From: Monosporascus cannonballus
Taxonomy: Eukaryota; Ascomycota; Sordariomycetes; Xylariales
Direction: 5' to 3'
Length of the DNA stretch: 64,000 bases
NCBI GenBank assembly: GCA_004154925.1
Contig: QJNS01000004.1
Span: forward strand, 186,001-250,000
The notes below the pieces were generated by a model that was not told the origin of the DNA, did no database searches, and was given only the letters and a program-made list of their open reading frames with translations. Numbering within the stretch: position 1 is the stretch's first letter; every line of letters starts with the position of its first letter. A program made the translations under genes and the position numbers. Of the stretch, positions 38,034 through 49,269 are shown in pieces.

Positions 38034-41000
38034 TATTACGTATTCCAATAAAATTACGCGGATTAAAAAAGGTTCAAAAAAAGAACCGACGACGGCGAGA
38101 AAATATTAAGGAAATAATATATATGGAAATAGATATCGACGGTTTCAAAATTAGAATATTTGCATATATTATTATGGCCTTAATTACCCTTTAATTTTAA
38201 GGAAAATTTGGATAAAACGTTACGATATCGTATACATAACGTAAAAGCATTTTTTAATAATAAGTATAGCAGGTTATATAAGTGTTTACGAAAAAAAATA
38301 TAAGGCCTAAGAAAATAACGTACGAATAATTCGTAAAGCAAAAAGAATTTTAATTGCCGTTTTCGGAGCGGAATTTCTGAAAATAAAAAAGATTAAAAGG
38401 ACTAAATAAGAAATTTAATTATTTTTAATTATTTTGCCCGATATTAATAAGGCGTTAGCGCTTAAAAAAAAGGTTAACGAAAAACTTCCGTTTAGGTTAA
38501 AAGTATTTCGGAAATTGTTTAATAAAAAATTAGGCGACGTTTTATTTTCACTTTATCCTGGAATAAATTATGCGATTTTATTATGTAAAGACGAAATGGA
38601 AAAGGAAATATTAATATTATAAGGGCCTTTATATAATATAATTAGGGGAAAGTTATTAACCTTAAAAATAACCTTAACGGAACTTTTAGATAAAAGGTAT
38701 ATCCGCGTAAGTAATTTGCCCATAAGGGTTCCGGTTTTATTTATGAAAAAATCCGGAAAAAGGTTACGTTTTTATAGCAATTATTGGGCGTTAAATATAA
38801 TAACCGAAAAAAACCGTTATTTTTTATCCTTTATTTCGGAAACTTTAAGATTATATTTTTACGTTAAGTAATTTACGAAAATACACGTTAAAATAATATT
38901 TTATAAAATTAGGATTAAAAGGGAAAATGAATAAAAAATGGTATTCCGAACGTGCTTTGGTTTATACGAATAGCCAGTAATATTATTCGGTTTATACGGG
39001 ACTTTTGCGATTTTTTAACAATATATTAATGGAGTCCTAAAGTAATATCTTAACATTTTTTGCTTAACGTATATAGATAATATCTTTATTTTTTCTTCCG
39101 GATCTAAGAAGAATTATATGCAAAAAATAAAAAAGGTTTTAAGCCGTTTAAAAAAAGCGAATTTAAATCAGGATATTTCCAAGTACGAATTTGCAGTAAA
39201 AACAATAAGATATTTTGGATTTATTATAAATGCCGAGAAGGGAATACGAATAAATTTCGAAAAATTACGTATAACTAAAAAGTAAAAAATTTTAAAACGT
39301 TGAAAAAAATCCGAAATCTTTTAGAGTTTATAACTTTTTACCGTAATTTTATAGCCTATTATGCGGATATATCGGTACCGTTAATAACTTTAATCCGGAA
39401 AGGAATTTTATTTTATTAAAGGAAAAAAAGAAAATAACGTTCGAACGTTTTAAAAATATCTTTATAACGGAATTAATCTTAATGTAATAAAATTCCGAAA
39501 ACCTGATAATATGAAAAGTAAATTATTTAAAGGTAATATACGGAAATTGTTTATTTTAAGTTAATATATTAAAAATATTATATTAAATTATTTATTAATT
39601 TAAAAAAGTAAACTTTATTAAAATTAATTACAAAGTATATAATAAGGAATTTTCAACGGTAATAAACTATTTAAAAACAAAAGATATAAAATTACGTAAC
39701 GTAATAACTTTATTTAAGATTATTATTAATTATAAAAACTTTGAAATATTTTATAATTATTAAAAGGTTAAACGAACGTTAAATAAAATAATTAAAAGAA
39801 TTATTCCATTTTAATTTTTATTTCGAATTCCGTACCGGCCGTTTAAATATTAAGGCCGATATATTTTTACGTAAAAAATAAAATATGTTTAAAAGGCAAA
39901 ATAATAACCTGAAAACCGTATAAATATTTTTTTAATAAAGAATAAATAATTACTTATATTATTTATGAAACGTTAAAAATATACTGAAAATATAATAATA
40001 ATTAATAATATTAAATTTAAAAGTAATAAGTTATTTTGAAAAATGTAAATATTTTAATATTATAAAAACCTTTAAAAAATTTAAAACGTAATATTAAAAC
40101 ATAATAAAAATTACGACCGTATTATTAAAGTTATTATAAAAAGGATACGTAATTTTTTTACGGCATTAAAGTTGTTAATATCGATAATAAAATATATTTT
40201 AAACCTTAAGAGTTTTTCTTAATTACGGAAATATTTTTAAATTTTAAATTAAAAGCCGTTTAAAACCGCCTTAATATAAAATATTTACGATTTTTATATC
40301 ATAAATTACAGAAGTAAAAAGATTACGATAATAATATTTCCAAAGGTTTTATTGGCCGGGTATATATCGTATAATAAAATAATTTTATAAGAATTATGAC
40401 GTATACGGCCATATAAACGTACAGAAAAATAAAAAAAAGAAATTATTAAATTATTTCCGGTTTCCGAGTAATTTTATAATAAATCATTAATTAATTCTAT
40501 AACCGATTTAGTAATTATTTTTAAATATAATTTATATTTTTTTAATAATTATAATAAATTAATTATTTAAAATAATAATTTTAAAAATAATACGTACGAT
40601 AAACGCAAAAATATATGCAGAAATAATCGTAAAAATATATTAGAAATTTTATGTTTTCCTTAAGGTTATTATAAATAATAAAGAATTAATTAAGTAACCA
40701 AATTCTGGACCAAATTTTATAGGTTAATAAAAATAAAATAACGCTTTTTATCGTATATTACCTAAAAACCGATAATATTACGGAAAGGGCTAATTAAAAA
40801 GTATTAATTTATTTACGAATTTTCGTAATATATTTGTAATAAAAATAAAATAAAATTTTCCCAAGGGCGATATTTACGATTAATCATTAAAATATAATTT
40901 TGGTAAAATTAAATTTTTATTTTATTTTATAAATATTATATTAATCCGATTCCTTGAATAAAAAATAAGTCGGTAATTAAAAAAAATTTATATATAAAAA

Positions 41001-43081
41001 CGGAAAATTTCGTTAGGAAATTATGAAAAAATATGGAATGTACTTAAGTTACGATAACGGCGGCTTAGCAAACTTAAAAGGAAATAACGAATAAACGTCG
41101 TTTTTCCGCCGAAAAATACGAAATTAATAATAAAATTTAATTATTTTTAAAAAATATCGTTATTTTCTGGCCGTCGAAAAGATTAAGGTAATTTTAAGCT
41201 AAATAATAAGTAATTAAAATAAATAATTTTTACATTATCGAATTAAATGTACTTAAAAAATTATAATTATTTTTGCATTAATTTATTACAATATGCAAAT
41301 AATAACCGTTTATTATCCCAAATTAACGCAAATATATAGCCTTTTTTTATTATTTTTAAAAAAAATAACGAACCAAAATTTAAAATCGAAAATATTTTTT
41401 AAGCCCGGATTAAAAATATAAAAAAAAGTTTTATATCTTAAGTTCAGGTAAAATAATTAGGTTACGTAAAACCGACTTGAAAGTTATTTAAGAGATTTGC
41501 AAATATAACGGTTTTATAATAATTGGAAAAAAATACGGCAATATAATTAGTAATAACGAACTCTAAATTTAACGTATTATCCGAAAGCGGACGGGTAAAA
41601 ATCCAGCTTAAAAATATCGGCCGGATAATACGTAAACAGTATAGGAGATTTAAGAAAACCGCTTAGGAACAGCCTTATATGGTTTGCAAATAAGCGTTAA
41701 AATAATATTTTTGCTATTTACGAACAAAATATAATAAAAAAAGTTAAAAATTACAAAAATAATATATTAATTACGAAATTATTTAATTATTTTTTAAAAC
41801 CCATAAATTTAATAATTTATTTTACGAATTTATAATATTAATATTACGCGGAAATTACGTATTAAAAACGCGCGATTATTTGGCTTTATTTATATTATAT
41901 TCCGGCAAAACCGGGATATTTTTTAACTGCTTAAATTATAATTACCAAATTTTAAAAAATATTAATAATATAATTATTAGTGGTTATTAATTTAATTTAT
42001 AATATAAGTTAATAAACAGTACGGGAAAATTACGAGAATATCGTAAAAAAAACTTATATAACGGGATTTATTATTTTCATATTTAATACGTCCTTTATTA
42101 CGTTAAATAAAGGAACCGGCAAAACCGGTAACTTAATTTATATATAAATAACGTATAAACCAGGAATTAAAGGCATAAATTTATTTCAGAACGAATAACG
42201 TATAAAAGCTTAAAGCGCAAACGTAAAATTTCGGTACCCGCCTTTTTCTAGATATAGATAGCCGCTAAACTAGGGTTAACGTCGAAAAAACAATATAAAA
42301 AATACGTAAAAAAAGCAAATTTACCAGAATTTCGATAATCGTAATTAAAAGCAATTTTGCAAAATACGTTAGTTATTTAACGAAACGCGAAAATATTTGC
42401 AAATTACGCGGGAATTACATAAAAAAATATATTAATAAAAATAAACAAGGTATTTATTTCGGAATATTTATAATTATAATTAACGTAAACTTAATAATAA
42501 ACCGCCTTTTTATCTATAATAATAAGCACTTTGAAAATAATAAAGGAATAACGTATAAACGAATTATATATTTCGTTAATTTAAATAAAACGTATTTAGG
42601 TTTTCGGCAAAACGAATTACAGAAATAAAATAAGATATATCGTAAATACGGGCGGGATATTTGTCCAAAATAATATAAATATGTAACGTACGAAAAGCTT
42701 TAGCGGATTCCGATTTATTAAAAGAATCCAAAATTATAAGAACGTCTTTTTTCTAAGGTATTTTCGCGGCGTTATAACGTATTAATTAATTTTTAAGCCG
42801 TTACGGAATAACGCATAAAAATATTATTATAAGTATTAATAAAAATTAATTTACCGAATTAAGTTATTATTATAAGAAATAAAAATTATAATAAGTAAAA
42901 ACGTAAACGTATTTTTATATGTAAGTTTATTTAATATATAACTAGCTTATAATTAGTTATTAAAGTTAAACTTAATTCGGAAATCGATAAATTTCCGAAT
43001 TTCCGATTAATTAAAAATTAAAAATTAACGCAATTATTAATTTTGCGATAAGTTAACCTTTTTGGGAAATATAAGGGATAA

Positions 43082-43268
43082 TATGATGGGGTTATATGGA
43101 GCCCTATTATGGAATACCGGATAAACGCCGGTATTAAGCAGCATTAGCGCAGCGCCTTATATGCGAACATATATAACTGTATTTTTATCTTTCCTTTTTT
43201 TTTCTTTAGCTAGAAAATAAATTCTTATTGGTAACTGATTGCAGACCGCTTAGGTGAAGCCTTTTATA
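43082..43268 (+). repeat. 3' LTR of R4
   Basis: 187 bp, preceded by a purine-rich tract (GGGAAATATAAGGGATAA). The same length as the R6 LTR at 59683-59869. Confidence 0.92.
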
Positions 43269-43273
43269 ATAAT

Positions 43274-43617
43274 AATAAACAACTTAATTACGTTTTTTAA
43301 TACCAAAACGCAGAAATATATTATAAGCGATTAATATTAATAAATGTTATAAACTGGTACTATTTAAACTATGGAACTAATAAACGTATATATCTTTATT
43401 TTAGCTTAAAATGTTTATTATGGCTTAACGACATTTTTCTAGTTAAATTTCCTTAAGCCCCTTTAAGCCCGTTCTGGTACTTAACCGGCTTAAGCCCCTT
43501 TTACCAATTAGGGCCCTTAAGTCCTTTAAGCCAGTTACGTAACTTCTTGGCTGGGTCGGGGTCTGGACTTTCAGGATCCCGACCGTTTCCAGGAGCCAAG
43601 ACCGTTAGGTCATAACA
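43274..43617 (-). repeat. outer part of the R3 5' LTR
   Basis: Continues the LTR begun at 34916. Its right half is hardly mutated (for example GGATCCCGACCGTTTCCAGG), in contrast to the same positions in the left LTR. Confidence 0.9.
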
Positions 43618-43622
43618 CGTAA

Positions 43623-43776
43623 AGTATGCAGCATGGTTTCCCCGTAACCGTCGGAAGACCCTTCGGACTAAGATTTGCGAATATTGCCGCCTTAAAGCAA
43701 GGTCCTTAAGAAAGTGCTATAAATAAACGTTTGCCGCGTAACGGGAAAGAACGATTAAATCTAAAAAAGGGGGTTA
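43623..43776 (+). pseudogene. R1 internal tail with Cys-rich frame
   Basis: Reads a basic tail with CEYC and a later Cys about nine residues on, possibly a degenerate zinc-binding end of a gag-like protein. It ends in the polypurine tract before the R1 3' LTR. Confidence 0.45.
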
Positions 43777-43946
43777 TGTCACGGGCCAAAAGCCCTAGTG
43801 GAAAGATTAACGTAACGCTAATCCCGTGGCTCCTGTATATATAGCTAGCTGCTCCCACGCATCTTCTTAGCTGTTCCCTAGATTTCGCAATAAACCTATT
43901 ATGGCCCATATCCTTAGCTACTACGTATGCAGCCCCTTACAATAAT

Positions 43947-44638
43947 CCAAAATTACCCGAACGGAAAAACCTTAAACCATAATATAAAAAAATTAGTATT
44001 TTTTCGTTTACCGAAATCCCTAACGTTTTTAACGCCGTATTCGTTAACAATGAACTACGCAATACATAATACGTATCCTTATTTATTTTGATTATTTTTC
44101 GAAAATAATCGTTTATAAAACGTAATATCGCAAATATATATTTAAAGCCCGTTTAATTATTAATATCTACCTTAATACGGTATTAATTATAACGACTAAG
44201 GGCTGTAAAAAAAGCTATAATAATAATAAACTTTTTCTGTTAACGGCAATACGTTTTCAATATTATTACCATAATTTCTGAATCGCAAAAAATACTAAAT
44301 TTTATTACGAAATTACGAAACGATAATTACCGAAATTTAGGTTTATGGCGTTATTAGGATATATAACAAAAAAAAAACAGCTTTAAGCTAAGGCAGGGCT
44401 TTTAACGTAATTTATACGTTATTTAGCAGCAGTTTTAGCACCTCGAAAGCAGCTAATTCTGAAATAAGGATTTTTTAACATATTAAATAAACTTTATTAG
44501 TCCAGAAACGCCAAAAAAAAACCAGCCATTTTCAGCCAAAAAAGGTGGGGATGGCTGGTTCTGGAAAACACGAACGGTTTGCTGATTCTGATTCTGAATC
44601 CCCACAAGTCAGTGGTGCTGAAAGTTCCCGAACTGCCC
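43947..44638 (-). pseudogene. Harbinger H1 right part: transposase N-terminus and end
   Basis: Aligns with 50175-50678 of H2 and, inverted, with H3. Up to about 44350 it is the transposase N-terminal region (minus strand), heavily mutated. 44400-44638 is the well-preserved subterminal and terminal repeat (GTTTGCTGATTCTGATTCTG, then AAAGTTCCCGAACTGCCC). Confidence 0.7.
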
Positions 44639-44968
44639 TCAATTCTTAGAGGCAAACAATCCGATGGAATACGAGTCGTGGAAAAGCACATGGACGGCTG
44701 CGCCTCCTACCAGAACACCGTCACCAGGGTCTACGGCAGCGACCACGCGAGCATAGCAACGCCACCCGACGGGCCCCAAGACTACATGGCGTCCCACGCC
44801 CAGACGACGCCGAACCCCAAGTCGGATATCTACCGCACCACGAGGATAAAGAAGTTTACCCGGAACAACGAGGGGACGCCGAAGCTTCCGCTGGGGAAGA
44901 ACGTCTCTCCCGATTCCGGCGAGCCAGCAAGTCTTAGCGGAACGTTAGTGATCGTGGATGGCGGTTAA
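44579..44968 (+). pseudogene. 129-codon frame fused to a Harbinger end
   Basis: The first 20 codons lie in the terminal repeat of H1; the rest is host DNA, with a stop at 44966-44968. Before H1 inserted, the host frame would have run from about 17646 (after a TTTGCAG that could be a splice acceptor) through TCA into this segment, so this is probably the last exon of a host gene cut by H1. The product is polar, ends LSGTLVIVDGG and is not recognised. No promoter evidence. Confidence 0.4.
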
Positions 44969-45114
44969 GTGTTGAGTAGCAGATGAGAGTAGATTATCCT
45001 CGGAGTATTTAACAGTATATCACCGTCTTACATATCTAATTGACCACTGTAGAGGCGAGAGGCACATCGATGCACAATAGGGACTTCTTATGCCGCCGAG
45101 GAGCTCTTGTGAAC

Positions 45115-45326
45115 TAGGGTTTGCACTAACCACCCACCCACGCTACCCACCAGTACCCACGGATGAGATTTTTAATCATATATAAGTAATAAAGGCCTAT
45201 AAATAATAATAAGTTATTTTTATAATAATTATATCTAGGTAACCGGAAGTATTAGGCTTTTATGGCGTATTACTTTACGTTATGGGTAATGAATGGGTAC
45301 CCATTGGGTACCTATTGCAAACCCTA
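45115..45326. mobile_element. hAT-type MITE, 212 bp (copy 2)
   Basis: Perfect 8-bp duplications TTGTGAAC (45107-45114, 45327-45334). Ends TAGGGTTTGCA and TGCAAACCCTA. Contains ACCCACCCACGCTACCCACC-like and GGGTACCCA motifs near the ends. No coding capacity. Confidence 0.88.
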
Positions 45327-45334
45327 TTGTGAAC

Positions 45335-45925
45335 TGCCAGGGTTTAGGGAAAGTCTCGGCTAAACACTTTGGGCTTCGGACCCCTTAATATTCTCGGCTT
45401 TGTCAGGCTTTTACTTATATCGGTACGTGGCAAGTACGTAGCAGGTTATAGTTAATAACCCCCCAAGGGACTTTACATTTGCCGCATCTCACCGACAAAC
45501 GTATATGAAATGGTACGGCATTGCGACCCATGCTACACCTATAATCATGGCAATACTTCTGTAAAGACATGTAAAATATATATAACCCGCCAATTTATGA
45601 AAGCCTAACTATCCAGCGGGCGTAGCCAAAAGGTTGCCTATAGCAGAGAGATTTGCGAAAATGGTTGATTATATACTACTCCGTTTGGGATTATATGCAT
45701 AAATTGCTAGTAATAGACTGCCTGTTCAAAGGGTCAGAGAGGTGATGACAGGAGCCAGCACGCCAGTATCATGCATTGTTGACGCCAGCTCGTTCGAAGT
45801 ATTCCACCTCCTTTGGCCGGGCCTCCAACCTGTTCACTATATGCGCCTTCAACATTTCCTCTAGGCCAGTACTCGCAGGCGAGATACCACCCATCGTCTC
45901 CGCAGAATTTCCTTCCACACTAAAG
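45335..45925. other. unassigned intergenic DNA
   Basis: Mixed composition. A minus-strand stretch near 45785-45840 could be coding (Glu/Ala-rich), but it is short and I cannot assign it. Nothing else recognised. Confidence 0.35.
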
Positions 45926-46066
45926 GGACCTGTGTCAGTATGGCTTGGCTAAAAGTTGCCCGCATAGGGAGGAATGGGGGTGTCAAGACAGTCTATTGTA
46001 TATCCCTAACGGTGCTCGGCTGGACAATACGCCATAGAACGCCAGAATTTAGAGGAGATAAGGAAC

Positions 46067-46140
46067 TGTCAGATCCTGAAGTGCCGAAAAATGTGAGGCC
46101 CCACTCTACGGCAGGACACTATCAGGTCTTAAATCTCACA
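46067..46140. repeat. solo 74-bp repeat of the TRIM-like family
   Basis: Same 74-bp sequence as 1984-2057 and 2344-2417, here alone. It is bounded by the perfect 5-bp duplication GGAAC (46062-46066, 46141-46145). This fits a solo LTR left by recombination. Confidence 0.72.
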
Positions 46141-46184
46141 GGAACATCAAGAGTCACTCACCCTGACGTCCGTCGTATCGTTCT

Positions 46185-46395
46185 TAGGGTTTGCAATGGG
46201 TACCCAAATGGGTACCCATCACTACCCACGACGTAAATTCACACGTCATAAAAGCTTAATACTTAGGGTTTCCTAGAAAGATTTATTATACAAGTAATTC
46301 TGTATTGTTTACAGATGTTTATTATTTATTTATGATTGAAAATATCATCCGTGGGTAGTGATAGGTACCCATTTGGGTACCCATTGCAAACGCTA
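46185..46395. mobile_element. hAT-type MITE, 211 bp (copy 3)
   Basis: Flanks ATCGTTCT and ATCGTTCC (46177-46184, 46396-46403) differ at one of eight positions. The terminal inverted repeat is about 33 bp: TAGGGTTTGCAATGGGTACC on the left, and TAGCGTTTGCAATGGGTACC read inward from the right. Inserted in the CAP gene. Confidence 0.88.
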
Positions 46396-46798
46396 ATCGT
46401 TCCATACCAGCTGCGTAAAGTGACCCGTCTCCTCAGTGAACTGTGGGTCGCCAAAGTCGTATATGTCTCGTGCATTGCCCCACGCCTCAACATAGGGTCA
46501 CATTTGAATATCCTACGGCCACGTTCTCGCCGTAGGGGCCCCCTGAATGCTGGAATTCGCATGTAGAGTCCAGGTAGTCCGACGCGAACTCCTCACGGGT
46601 CTTGTTCCACCTGACCTCGGACGCGTCGTGCTCTCTCCTGTATGAATTGGTTCTGTTAAGGATTGCCGATGTGAAGGCATCTCCATTAACGAACTCGGGT
46701 GCTTCGCTTGGTATCGTCGGCGCTCTCGTTATTGTTACGGTCTGGCATGCGACGAGGGGGAGGAAGGGGACTAAGACAGCGAGACTCGGAAGAAGCAT

Positions 46799-47301
46799 CT
46801 TGATTTGAGAATATATTTAAGGGAATGGTATAGGGGCCTGTCGTTTCGAGCCCAGCCCTCTAACCGCCGTAATTTGTCGCTGACTGAGAGTCGTTCTTTC
46901 AGCCTTCAATCCTACGGTACCTCAACGGCGGCCAAATTAAAACAGGCAAGATCTAGCATATTTTCTTGTCCCCAGAGATATTATATAAGATCAAGTTCAG
47001 TTTCAGGACTTCACCACATAGACATGCATATTGGTTCGGGGCATCTCTTACTTACGTGTCCTCAATGACGAATCGGCGCTGTTCTTCTCAGGGCAGCATT
47101 CGAGATCTCTCGGTTTTCTTGGAACGGCCGCCCGCTCAGCGCTGCCTATGACGTACGGGGCGCACCCCGTAGTAAGACCCTGCCAAGAAATATCTGCACG
47201 AAATGAACAGAACCAAGATCCAAGGCAGGCTCTGACAAGATTTTTGGGACACCCCATCACCAATACAGCCCATATCAACTACCATATTACTTATACGTAA
47301 T
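46799..47301. other. upstream region of the CAP gene and unassigned DNA
   Basis: The first ~200 bp should be the CAP gene promoter. Open frames of 60-90 codons exist on both strands (for example plus 47031-47300 and minus 47048-47278) but overlap, and none is recognised. Confidence 0.35.
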
Positions 47302-48429
47302 TTAGGTGAAGTTCGGGAACTTTCAGAATCTGATGCTTATGGCCCGTGCCAACCCTGTCGATCAGCAAGACAGAAGTGGAACTGCTGATACTGAAGTTCC
47401 CATTATTTTAAGTGTTGATTAGTCGGCTAATATTAACGAACGGCTTCGATTTTTTAATTAGCCCTGTTATTTTTCGGTATAATTAAATTGTTACTATTTT
47501 TCGATAAAATATGGTGTTAATATTTTAATTCGTAAAAAAACAATGGTTTTCGTAATAAATAAAGTTTTTTCGAGTTAGACATTAGCGTATTCGAAAGGTA
47601 ATAAAAGGTATATAAACGCGGAAAGCGGCAGTTTATTCGGAGGATAAAGGATATTGGATAATATTTGTAAGATAACCTAGATTTCCATACAAAATAAACG
47701 GTTAGTTTTAAAACCTTCCGGAATTTAGTATTTTTATGAAAAAAAGCCGTATCTTATTTCTAATATAATTGTTATTTTATTAACGTAAATTCGCACGGAA
47801 AGCCTTTCGGGCGTATAGATTACTGTTTGTACTTGATAATATTATAGCGAAATTGTTAAGGTTTTTATTAATCTGAAAATTTCCAAAATAAGCCCGGGGT
47901 TAAGCCCAGCCAAAAGCAATAATTAATTATATAAACGTTATTTGTAAAGCTTATATAAGGTAATAATATTCTTTAGATTATATTAGAAATAAATTAACCA
48001 AAGATTTGATACTTTAAATTATAATATTAAAAAACATAATTATTAAGTCGTAATTAATAAGTTAAATATTTACGAGATTTATATAACGAAAAAGTAGGTA
48101 AAAAATAAATATATTTATTTTTAAGCAAAGACTTAAGCATAATTTGCGTTAAAGGAAATAAGCAACTTCGGTTAGGATAAAACCTTTTAAATTTTAACGG
48201 CTAAGATCGAAATATAGAAAAATTACCTCAGGATTAATAATATTTCCCATATTAATGTATTAGGTAATAAATAAATGCTATTTTAGGCCTATTTCGAAAT
48301 AAGGTTTTTCTGGTATAAAGCGTTAAAATATGCCGAATTGTGTAAAATTATATTCGGGCCTGTTATTAAAATTAAAAGCGAATTAACTGTTAGTTTTTTT
48401 TAAAAAAAATAACAGTATTACTTATTCCG

Positions 48430-48800
48430 TTCAAAAGATATTACAGGCTTTTTTTTATAAAAATCGGCTGTTAACGAAAGAAAAGATAATTCGGTTAAAA
48501 AGGCAGAAATTATTTTCGCTAATAATAACGTTTTGCAGCGGATACGCGCCTGCTTTTATAAACGCCCGGTTAACGATTCGGAAACGTAACGAAAAAATAA
48601 GAAAGTTAAGGAATATAATGGCTAGTTCATAAAAAAAAGGTTTCGAACAAATTATTAAAACGTTAATTCGCAGTAAAAAAGCTAGCCTAAGGTACGGAAT
48701 TAAATATAAAATTATTTTTTAAAACTTTTAATAATATTTATACCGATTAATTTAACGATGATGCGTTATTTCGCGTCGTCCAGGCTTAGGCGCTTAAGAA
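48430..48800 (+). pseudogene. Harbinger ORF1 relic (H2)
   Basis: Collinear with 18689-19060 of H1 and more decayed. The GATGATGCGTTATTTCGCGTC region parallels the FNDDTLF block. No open frame. Confidence 0.5.
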
Positions 48801-49269
48801 CCGTTTCGCCATTATATTCCTTAATATAAACGATAATTTAAAGTTTTAATAATTTAAAAATTTGAAAGAAACTGAGGATTTAGGCCTTAAGGACCATACG
48901 CATAATAAAAAAAAGGTACTTTATAGGAATAACGGAAATATCGCATATTTTTCAAGAATGGAAAATAATAGAAATAATAGAAATAAAACGGATATAAAGG
49001 CAAAGAAATATTAAAAATATTAAAATGCTAAAAATTGTACAAATGGTAAAAATAATTAAAAAAAAGTAATATGGAAATTTTTTTTTCAAAAATAAGTTGT
49101 GTTATATTAATATATTTCGTTAAAGGATAATATATAAAGTTATCCTTTTTTAAGATTATTAAATCCATATATATAATAAATATAATTCGGACTTTATAAT
49201 ATCCAAATTATTATTAAAAATAAATTAAAAATTATTTCGTATCGGTTTTCGAAAATTATAATTAATTTA

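Larger units (their letters stand above)
35178..43081 (+). pseudogene. gag-pol relic of Gypsy R4
   Basis: Plus-strand gag-like region 35200-36600 is interrupted by the Tc1 copy. The RT box reads YIDNIFIFS at 39075-39096, where the second Asp has become Asn (a G-to-A change). A late-integrase trace (YYPKLTQI for the usual YHPQTDGQ) is near 41313. Many stops. The same order is seen inverted in R6. Confidence 0.75.
34999..43268 (+). mobile_element. Gypsy LTR retrotransposon R4 (family B), 8.27 kb
   Basis: LTRs 34999-35177 and 43082-43268 begin TATGATGGGG (ancestral TGTGATGGGG) and end TTTTATA (ancestral TTTTACA). Flanks are ATAAC (34994-34998) and ATAAT (43269-43273), differing by one C-to-T change. 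Removing R4 and one copy of the duplication restores an alignment of the R3 LTR with 28517-28945. A Tc1 copy lies inside at 36677-38033. Confidence 0.9.
28517..43617 (-). mobile_element. Gypsy LTR retrotransposon R3 (family A), split by R4
   Basis: Left LTR 28517-28945; right LTR 34916-34998 plus 43274-43617. Flanked by perfect CGTAA (28512-28516, 43618-43622). It reads leftward like R2. R4 sits inside its right (5') LTR. Without R4 the element is about 6.8 kb. Inserted in R1. Confidence 0.92.
20555..43941 (+). mobile_element. small LTR retroelement R1, split by R2 and R3
   Basis: LTRs 20555-20717 and 43777-43941 begin TGTCACGGGCCAA and end CTTTACA / CCTTACA. They are flanked by ATAAT (20550-20554, 43942-43946). 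A polypurine tract (AAAAAAGGGGG) just before the right LTR gives + orientation. After removal of R2 and R3 the element is only about 1.5 kb, with a gag-like frame but no visible reverse transcriptase, so it is probably non-autonomous. Inserted in H1. Confidence 0.85.
17671..44638 (-). mobile_element. PIF/Harbinger element H1, split by nested insertions
   Basis: Left end GGTGCAGTTCGTAAACTTTC and right end (reverse complement) GGGCAGTTCGGGAACTTTC are flanked by the 3-bp duplication TCA (17668-17670, 44639-44641). The element itself is 17671-20554 plus 43947-44638, 3576 bp in total; the sister copy H2 is 3574 bp after removing its insertion, which supports both boundaries. It carries a left-side plus-strand ORF1 relic and a minus-strand HARBI1-type transposase relic. 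Everything between 20555 and 43946 is later insertion. Confidence 0.88.
45930..46798 (-). pseudogene. CAP/PR-1-like secreted protein, disrupted
   Basis: CAP-superfamily (SCP/PR-1) extracellular protein. From 46798 leftward: signal peptide (MLLPSLAVLVPFLPLVA), then AILNRTNSYRREHDA, a typical CAP N-terminal helix, and GPYGENVAVGYSN. A frameshift near 46490 follows, and the other frame gives VEAWGNARDIYDF and ETGHFTQLVWN, the CAP signature. Exactly there the 211-bp hAT MITE (46185-46395) is inserted, and DTTDV continues beyond it. A GTGAGT donor lies near 46161; the 74-bp solo repeat (46067-46140) falls in the putative intron. A short PYAGNF near 45965 may be the end. MITE plus frameshift make it a pseudogene. 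Confidence 0.82.
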
